Shown here: positions 59,098-64,000 of the stretch, piece after piece | Numbering within the stretch: position 1 is the first letter of the stretch | Layout of the letters: the number at the start of each line of letters is the position of its first letter | DNA from: Embleya scabrispora | GTDB taxonomy: Bacteria; Actinomycetota; Actinomycetes; Streptomycetales; Streptomycetaceae | Length of the DNA stretch: 64,000 nt | Direction: 5' to 3' | Assembly (NCBI RefSeq): GCF_002024165.1 | Contig: NZ_MWQN01000004.1 | Span: 434,001 to 498,000, forward strand | The notes under the pieces: model-generated | What the model saw: only the letters and a program-made list of their open reading frames with translations | What the model was told of the DNA's origin: nothing | Database searches by the model: none | Made by a program: the position numbers and the translations under genes

Positions 59098-59745
59098 CTA
59101 CCGCCGCGCGTCGTGGGCGGCGGGAGCGACCTCGGCAAGCCACGCGTCGGCGATCAGCCGATGTCCCAGCGGGCTCGGGTGCACCCCGTCCGGGGCCAAC
59201 TCCGCCGACTCCCGCTCCCGCGCCGCGCGGGGCAGCAGGAGGTCGGCGCGAACCACCCGGGCCGCGTTGCGCTCGGCCGCCCGCAGCACGGCGTCGGTAC
59301 GCGGCGACAGGTCTTCGAACCAGCGTTCCTGCTCCGGCCCGACCGGGAGCAGGAACGGGGTGATGACGACCAGCCGTGCGGACGACTTGTGCGCGGTGGC
59401 CGCGAGCAGCCGGTCGAGGCACGCCTCGAACTCGTGGATCGGACTGGGCAGGTCGCGGTCGTAGCGTCGCCAGGTGTCGTTGATGCCGATCTTGACCGTG
59501 ACGACCGTGGGCCCGTGGTCCAGGACGTCGGTGCTCCAGCGGGATTCGAGGTCGTACACGCGGTTGCCGTTGATCCCCCTGTTGACGACGCGGGGGCCGG
59601 GCCCGTGCCGCGCCCGCTCGCGCAGGGTCCGGGCGATCTCGTGCACGTACCCCCCACCGAGCGACGCGGGATCCGCGCGGTCGCGGCCCGCGTCGGTGAT
59701 GGAGTCGCCGATGAACAGGAGCGTGTCGTCGTCCGTGAAATGCAT
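59098..59745 (-). CDS. SGNH/GDSL-type hydrolase
   Basis: A 215-residue esterase-like protein without signal peptide. The block I LLFIGDSITDAGRD (catalytic serine), block II GGGYVHEIARTL, block III VTVKIGINDTWRR and block V DGVHPSPLGHRLIADAWLAEVAP (catalytic Asp and His) are all visible. Many such enzymes remove acetyl groups from carbohydrates, which would fit the neighbouring polysaccharide lyases. The ATG at 59745 is used; upstream in-frame sequence is shadow. It converges with the LacI gene. Confidence 0.85.
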   Translation of the reverse strand: MHFTDDDTLLFIGDSITDAGRDRADPASLGGGYVHEIARTLRERARHGPGPRVVNRGINGNRVYDLESRWSTDVLDHGPTVVTVKIGINDTWRRYDRDLPSPIHEFEACLDRLLAATAHKSSARLVVITPFLLPVGPEQERWFEDLSPRTDAVLRAAERNAARVVRADLLLPRAARERESAELAPDGVHPSPLGHRLIADAWLAEVAPAAHDARR

Positions 59746-59840
59746 GCCTGCCGTCCTGGCGTCGATGGGTGGGGCGGGTGACGGGACATCCCGCTCCTGG
59801 CCCGCCGGATCACAGTCTCGACCATGTCGGGTCGAGGGGT

Positions 59841-60659
59841 TCATCCCGCGGCGCGCCTCAGCGTCCGGGCCTCGCGCGCCAGCACGGCGGGGTCGTCGCC
59901 GGGGACGAACTCCAGGAGCGCTTCTACGCCCCGGCCCGCCTGCAGGCCCAGGGCCGCGACCCACAGGTCCCGGCGGTCCGCGAGCGGCAGCCGGTTGTTG
60001 CCCGGCCACCACGAGAAGACGTGTACGGCGGTGACCCGTTCGCCGAGTGCGACGAGCCCGGCCAGCGCTTCCTCGTCGGGAGTGTTCTGCGGCGGCTGCC
60101 AGTACGTGCGGACGTTGTCCGCGTCCACCTCGTCGAGCAGCCGAAGGGTCGAGGCCACGGTGTCGGTGAGCGTGTTGCCGTGGAATTCCGTCGCGAGTTC
60201 CAAGCCGTGGTCGGCGGCGATCCGGGCCGCCTCCCGCAGGCCGCGTACGGTGGTGCGCCGCTCCTCCGGCAGGGCCTCGCGCGATCCGGTCGCGCCCGCC
60301 CAGACCCGTATCCGGGGAGCCCCCAGCAGCACGGCGGCCCGGGCGACGGCCGGAAATCCGGCCAGTTCGGCGGGAGTGGCGCGAAAGTACGAGCCGTAGG
60401 AGCAGCAGACCAGCCCGTGGCGGGCGGAGACCTCACGGACCGCGCGGACCGCGCCGGGCTCCCCCGCGGGCGCGTGTACGTCCGCTCCCCACTCGATCAC
60501 CTCCAGGCCCGCGTCGACCGCGAGGCGCGCGACCTCGGCGGCGGGCAGCCGGCGGAAGGTGACCGAGCACAGGCCCGGCCGGATCCGCCCGGCGTCCGGC
60601 GCGGCCGACGGGCGGAGCGGGGGGCGCTCCACCGCGCTCCGTTGGCTCTCCTCGGTCAT
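59841..60659 (-). CDS. sugar phosphate isomerase/epimerase (AP_endonuc_2 TIM barrel)
   Basis: A 272-residue xylose-isomerase-like barrel. GLCSVTFRRLPAAEVARLAVDAGLEVIEWGADVHAP is the first unit; EFHGNTLTDTV carries a metal-ligand glutamate and histidine; NVRTYWQPPQNTP and VTAVHVFSWWPGNNRLPL hold more predicted ligands. It would isomerise or epimerise a sugar or sugar acid. It is 95 bases upstream of the SGNH hydrolase on the same strand, in a likely operon with it; it is separated from the PL6 genes by a terminator. Confidence 0.82.
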   Translation of the reverse strand: MTEESQRSAVERPPLRPSAAPDAGRIRPGLCSVTFRRLPAAEVARLAVDAGLEVIEWGADVHAPAGEPGAVRAVREVSARHGLVCCSYGSYFRATPAELAGFPAVARAAVLLGAPRIRVWAGATGSREALPEERRTTVRGLREAARIAADHGLELATEFHGNTLTDTVASTLRLLDEVDADNVRTYWQPPQNTPDEEALAGLVALGERVTAVHVFSWWPGNNRLPLADRRDLWVAALGLQAGRGVEALLEFVPGDDPAVLAREARTLRRAAG

Positions 60660-60707
60660 GGCCCTGCCTTCCTGCGGTCGGCCCGTGGCTGGTCTGCGGG
60701 GTGCGGA

Positions 60708-60739
60708 GCGGTCCGCCCGGACGGGGCCGGGCGGACCGC
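60708..60739 (-). terminator. terminator downstream of the PL6 genes
   Basis: GCGGTCCGCCCGG (60708-60720) and its exact reverse complement (60727-60739) around a 6-base loop, 70 bases after the stop of the first PL6 gene on the minus strand and 48 bases before the isomerase start. It should end the PL6 transcript. Confidence 0.75.
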
Positions 60740-60808
60740 TTCGGATGCACGGGCGGGGTCGGATGGACGTACCGGTCGGGGGTGCGGTGCCCCGTCACCG
60801 GTGGTGGC

Positions 60809-62233
60809 TCAGGGAGCGTTCGGGCCCACGTCCGCGGCGGTGAGCGGGTGCCGGAGTGCGGGACCCGTCGAATACTCGTCGGCACCGATGTCCCGTACGC
60901 TGCCGCGCTGGTCGCCGTCGATGTCGTCGGCCACGGCCGTGCTGCCGGTGGCCGCGCCGATCGCCGGGCTGCCCGCCGTCAGCCGCAACACGCCGTCCGC
61001 GCCCTGGGCGAGCCGGGGGTCGGCCCGGGTGAAGCCGCCGGCGGGGATGTTGCCGTTGCCGGCCGCCCCCCACAGCAGGTTGCTCTTCCAGGTGAAGTTG
61101 GTGGTGGCCCCCATGGCGACGAGGTCGCCGGAGTCGCCGACCAGCAGGTTGTCGGCGATGGTCACGTCCCGCGGCTCGAACGCCCGCGTCTCGCCGGACA
61201 ACATGCCGTTGTTGTCGATCAGGGTGTTGTGCGCGATCACGGTGCGGTCGCAGGCGTCGTTGCCCCGCCGCTGGGTCTCCGTCTCGCTCGGGTTGTGGTC
61301 ACGGGTGCTGCCGCTGCCGACCACCAGGGCGCGGCCGGACAGACCGCTGAGGTAGTTGTTGACGATCACATGGTCGTTGCCGTAGATCCGCACCCCGTCG
61401 AAGCCGCCGATCAGGTAGTTGCCCTCGACCGTCGAGCCGTTGCCGTGGCGCAGCACGATGCCGCCCTTGCTGTCACGGATGGTGTTGTATCGGATGGTGT
61501 TGCCCGAGGACTTCACCGAGATGGCCTCGGGGTCGCCGTTGCAGCGCTCGAACAGGTTGTACTCGACCTTTCCGCCGGCGTTGGCCAGGGCCCGGCCGCT
61601 GACGCCGAAGCGGATCGGCTCGCCGCCGTTGTCCCCGGTGAAGCTGTGGTCGGAGAAGTGGTTGCGGAAGATCTGCACATTCTGCGCCATGTCGGTCTTG
61701 TTGGGACCGTCGACGACGACGAAGATGCCTGTGGTGGTCTTGTTGTGGAAGTGGTTCCGGTCGATCTTCGTGTCGTTCGCCCGGACGACGACCCAGTACG
61801 GATCGCCGTTGTCCGCGAACTGGAAGTCGTTGCGGGTCAGCCGGATCGCCGAGCAGTTCGTCGGGATCTCCAGCGTGGTGCTCTGCCGGAAGGCGAAGCC
61901 GCTGATCACGATGTTGGTCGAATTGCTCAACACGAAGCCGCGTTCGCCCCGCAGCACCACGCCGCCGCGCGTCTTCGACACGATGGTGATGGGTGCGGCG
62001 CTCGTGCCGTTCTTGCCGGAGATGTTGATCGAGCCGCCCGCCGGGACCGTGTAGGTTCCGTCGGCGACGACGATCCGGTCACCGGGCGCGGCGCCGTTGA
62101 TCGCGCTTTGGAGCGCGCTGAGCGAGGTGACCGGTATATCGGCCGCCGACGCGCTGCCCGACAGCGAGGTGGTCAGGGGTACCGCGGCGAGTGCGGCCAC
62201 GGCGGAGCCTTTGAGGAACGTGCGTCGTTGCAT
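60809..62233 (-). CDS. secreted PL6-family polysaccharide lyase (copy 1)
   Basis: A 474-residue parallel beta-helix protein. The signal (RRTFLKGSAVAALAAVPLTTSLSGSASA) has a twin-arginine start (QRRTFLK), so export as folded protein is likely. The PL6 (chondroitinase B/alginate lyase-type) signature is GDPEAISVKSSGNTIRYNTIRDSKGGIVLRHGN, holding calcium-site Glu, catalytic Lys and Arg. The family cleaves alginate or dermatan sulfate by beta-elimination next to a uronic acid. ATG 62233 has a GGAGG site. It is 35 bases from the second copy, in one operon. Confidence 0.9.
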   Translation of the reverse strand: MQRRTFLKGSAVAALAAVPLTTSLSGSASAADIPVTSLSALQSAINGAAPGDRIVVADGTYTVPAGGSINISGKNGTSAAPITIVSKTRGGVVLRGERGFVLSNSTNIVISGFAFRQSTTLEIPTNCSAIRLTRNDFQFADNGDPYWVVVRANDTKIDRNHFHNKTTTGIFVVVDGPNKTDMAQNVQIFRNHFSDHSFTGDNGGEPIRFGVSGRALANAGGKVEYNLFERCNGDPEAISVKSSGNTIRYNTIRDSKGGIVLRHGNGSTVEGNYLIGGFDGVRIYGNDHVIVNNYLSGLSGRALVVGSGSTRDHNPSETETQRRGNDACDRTVIAHNTLIDNNGMLSGETRAFEPRDVTIADNLLVGDSGDLVAMGATTNFTWKSNLLWGAAGNGNIPAGGFTRADPRLAQGADGVLRLTAGSPAIGAATGSTAVADDIDGDQRGSVRDIGADEYSTGPALRHPLTAADVGPNAP

Positions 62234-62268
62234 GGTGCCTCCTGGATCGAAGTGGGGCGGATGCGCGC

Positions 62269-63702
62269 TCAGTCGGCCCGGGGACCGACGTCGGCCGGGG
62301 TCAGCGGTCCGCACCTCGGTGCCCGGCGGAAGTATTCGTGCGCGCCCACGTCGGGCGTCCTGGTGCGGGGCTGACCGTCGATGTCGTGCGTGATGCGCGG
62401 CCGGCGCGGCGTGCCGGCGTCGATCGCGGGGCTGCCGGCGGCCGGGCGGGCGATGCCGTACGCGTCCTTCACCAGCTTCGGGTCGACCCGGGTACCGCCG
62501 CCCGCGGGGATGTTGCCGTCCGCGGCGGCGCCCCACAGGAGGTTGCCCGTCCAGGTGAAGCGCACGGTGTTGGCCATCGCGACCAGTTGGCCCGTGTCCG
62601 CGACGAGCAGGTTGTCGGCGACGGTGACATCGCGCGGCTCGTGCGGGCGCTGGCTCTCGCCGGAGATCGTGCCGCCGTTGTTCACCAGGGTGTTGTGGGC
62701 GATCAGGATGCGGTCGGGGGCGTCGTTGCCGCGGCGCGCCTCGGGCGTCTCGCCGGGCAGGTGGTCGCGCTCCGATCCGCTGCCGATCACCAGGGCGCGC
62801 CCGGCCAGGCCGGACAGGTGGTTGTTGACGATCACATGGTCGTTGCCGTAGATCCGCACGCCTTCGGTGCCGTCGATGAAGTGGTTGGCCTCCACCCGGT
62901 TGCGGTTGCCGTGCCGCAGTACGATCCCGCCGAAACTGTTGCGGATGGTGTTGTGCCGGATGGTGTTGTCCGAGCTCTTCACCGAGATCGCCTCGGGGTC
63001 CCCGTTGGCCCGCTCGAACAGGTTGTACTCCACGATCGCGTGGGCACTGGACAGGGCCCGGGGGCTGACGCCGAGCCGGATCGGTTCGCCGCCGTTGGAG
63101 CCGGTGAAGGTGTGGTCGGAGAAGTGGTTGCGGTACACGTGGACGCGCTGGGCCATCTCCTCGGTGTTCGCGCCCTCGATGCCGAGGTAGATGCCGAGGG
63201 TGCTCTTGCCGTGGAAGTGGTTGTGGTCGACGGTGCTGTCGTCCGCGCGCACCATCACCCAGTGCACGCCCTCGATGTCGGCCAGGTGGATGTCGTTGCG
63301 GGTGAGCCTGATGTGCGCGCAGTCCGGGGGTATGTCCAGCGTGTTCCGCTGCCTGAAGGAGAAGCCGCCGAGGGTGATGTGCTTCGACGCTTCGAAGACG
63401 AAGCTGTGCTCGCCTTCCAGGATGACGCCGCCCTGCGTCCGAGCCGCGATGGTGATCGGCGCGCGCTCGGTGCCCTGCTTGTTCCGAATGGTGAGCGGGC
63501 GGTCCGAGGGGACGGTGTAGGTCCCGTCGGCCACCACGATCCGGTCGCCGGGTCGGGCCCGGTCGATCGCGGCCTGAAGCTCGTCCAGGGTGCGGACGGC
63601 CCTGGGGGCCGCGCTCGCGCTCGCGGTCAGCGCTCCGCCGACGGGGGCGGCGGTCAGCGCCACCCCTGCCGCGGTACCCATCAGGAACGTGCGGCGTTGC
63701 AT
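62269..63702 (-). CDS. secreted PL6-family polysaccharide lyase (copy 2)
   Basis: A 477-residue close paralogue of the next gene. It begins with the same MQRRTFL twin-arginine start, and keeps LTRNDIHLADIEGVHWVMVR, GNGGEP-type SNGGEPIRLGV, GDPEAISVKSSDNTIRHNTIRNSFGGIVLRHGN and IPAGGGTRVDPKL. The catalytic Lys and Arg are present in both, and the order of beta-helix turns is the same. The pair thus arose by tandem duplication and may have divided substrate range. Upstream lies the end of a glycoside hydrolase on the same strand, 51 bases away. Confidence 0.9.
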   Translation of the reverse strand: MQRRTFLMGTAAGVALTAAPVGGALTASASAAPRAVRTLDELQAAIDRARPGDRIVVADGTYTVPSDRPLTIRNKQGTERAPITIAARTQGGVILEGEHSFVFEASKHITLGGFSFRQRNTLDIPPDCAHIRLTRNDIHLADIEGVHWVMVRADDSTVDHNHFHGKSTLGIYLGIEGANTEEMAQRVHVYRNHFSDHTFTGSNGGEPIRLGVSPRALSSAHAIVEYNLFERANGDPEAISVKSSDNTIRHNTIRNSFGGIVLRHGNRNRVEANHFIDGTEGVRIYGNDHVIVNNHLSGLAGRALVIGSGSERDHLPGETPEARRGNDAPDRILIAHNTLVNNGGTISGESQRPHEPRDVTVADNLLVADTGQLVAMANTVRFTWTGNLLWGAAADGNIPAGGGTRVDPKLVKDAYGIARPAAGSPAIDAGTPRRPRITHDIDGQPRTRTPDVGAHEYFRRAPRCGPLTPADVGPRAD

Positions 63703-63753
63703 GGTGCCTCCGTGAGGATGTGGTGGAGGTACGGACGGTGTTCCGGCCGGCGA

Positions 63754-64000
63754 TCAGCCGGCGGTCGGGGCGTCCCGGGTGGTGTCCTCGGCGTCCTGGC
63801 TCGCCTGGGCGTCCAGGAACAGTTCGATGACGGGTACGGGGGTGTCGGGGCGGCCGACCGGGATCTGAAGCGTCAGCGTTCCGGCGGGCTGGCCGCCCAT
63901 CTCGGTGTTGACCGCGGGCCGGTCCGGGTCGATGTGGACCGGGACGATCTCGGACGCGTCGCCCAGCAGTTGGGCGTAGCGTACCCGGCCGGCCAGGCCC
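63754..64000 (-). CDS. C-terminal end of a glycoside hydrolase, possibly alpha-L-fucosidase; cut by the window edge
   Basis: The last 81 residues of a minus-strand gene, ending TGA at 63754. Sequence LAGRVRYAQLLGDASEIV followed by TEMGGQPAGTLTLQIPVGRPDTPVPVIELFLD is what I recall from the C-terminus of GH29 fucosidases and related bacterial hydrolases, but the catalytic part lies outside the window. An acidic tail ends it. It probably belongs to the same polysaccharide-degrading operon as the two PL6 lyases. Low certainty for the enzyme class. Confidence 0.5.
   Translation of the reverse strand, partial: GLAGRVRYAQLLGDASEIVPVHIDPDRPAVNTEMGGQPAGTLTLQIPVGRPDTPVPVIELFLDAQASQDAEDTTRDAPTAG

Noticed and set aside
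1-64000. CRISPR arrays, transposases, integrases, att sites or prophage genes.
   Set aside because: None seen: no regularly spaced repeats, no recombinase signatures, no tRNA-linked direct repeats.

Overview
The window is very GC-rich (roughly 70% or more), with strong GC3 bias, many GTG starts, four-base GTGA/ATGA stop-start overlaps and a dense set of IclR, TetR, MarR, PadR and LacI regulators. This points to a filamentous actinomycete of the Streptomyces/Kitasatospora/Embleya kind, in an accessory (catabolic) part of the chromosome. No phage, insertion sequence, CRISPR array or confident RNA gene was found.

Layout. 0.5-8 kb is a partner-switching signalling region: an RsbW-like ATPase, a PAS/GAF/PP2C phosphatase, a cobalamin-binding protein with the residue signature of adenosylcobalamin photoreceptors, a STAS protein, a MarR regulator and a second PP2C phosphatase. 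9-12.8 kb is the lower meta-cleavage operon (hydratase, acylating acetaldehyde dehydrogenase, 4-hydroxy-2-oxovalerate aldolase) with a divergent IclR regulator. 12.8-14.6 kb is an ECF41 (SigJ) sigma factor with an NAD(P)-binding partner. 14.9-17.9 kb holds a T4 Rnl1-like RNA ligase, a zinc-ribbon-like hypothetical gene and a SUKH remnant. 17.9-25.7 kb holds a flavin monooxygenase/TetR pair, a DUF4232 lipoprotein, a nitroreductase, an SRPBCC protein and a two-component system. 25.8-28.8 kb is a TauABC/SsuABC-type importer. 29.4-33.1 kb has a secreted CBM-FnIII-FnIII-sugar dehydrogenase and a polyprenyl synthase. 33.2-37.7 kb has a deleted SDR gene, an AAC(3)-family acetyltransferase and a sigma factor translationally coupled to a STAND/TPR ATPase. 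38-46.2 kb is the upper aromatic pathway: Rieske dioxygenase alpha and beta, ferredoxin, ferredoxin reductase, dihydrodiol dehydrogenase, extradiol dioxygenase and C-C hydrolase, with TetR and IclR regulators. 46.3-50.6 kb is a PadR-controlled ABC exporter and a flavin dehydrogenase. 50.8-64 kb is a uronate region: UxaC, a UxuB-like reductase, LarA with its nickel-pincer cofactor enzymes LarB, LarC and LarE, a LacI regulator, an SGNH hydrolase, a sugar isomerase, two tandem PL6 lyases and the end of a glycoside hydrolase.

How it works together. The 38-44 kb and 9-12 kb blocks together encode a complete route from an unactivated aromatic ring to pyruvate and acetyl-CoA, although they lie 26 kb apart. 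The most novel block is 50.8-63.7 kb. Glucuronate can be taken to fructuronate and mannonate by UxaC and the UxuB-like enzyme. No mannonate dehydratase is present, but a nickel-pincer racemase with nearly its whole cofactor pathway is, and two intergenic regions share a LacI-type operator. A mannonate-gluconate 2-epimerase is a testable proposal. The second highlight is the possible light-sensing cobalamin protein inside the PP2C/STAS module.

Caution. Five genes carry an apparent single-base deletion in a G/C-rich run, so uncorrected sequencing errors are likely. These genes are listed as broken as sequenced.
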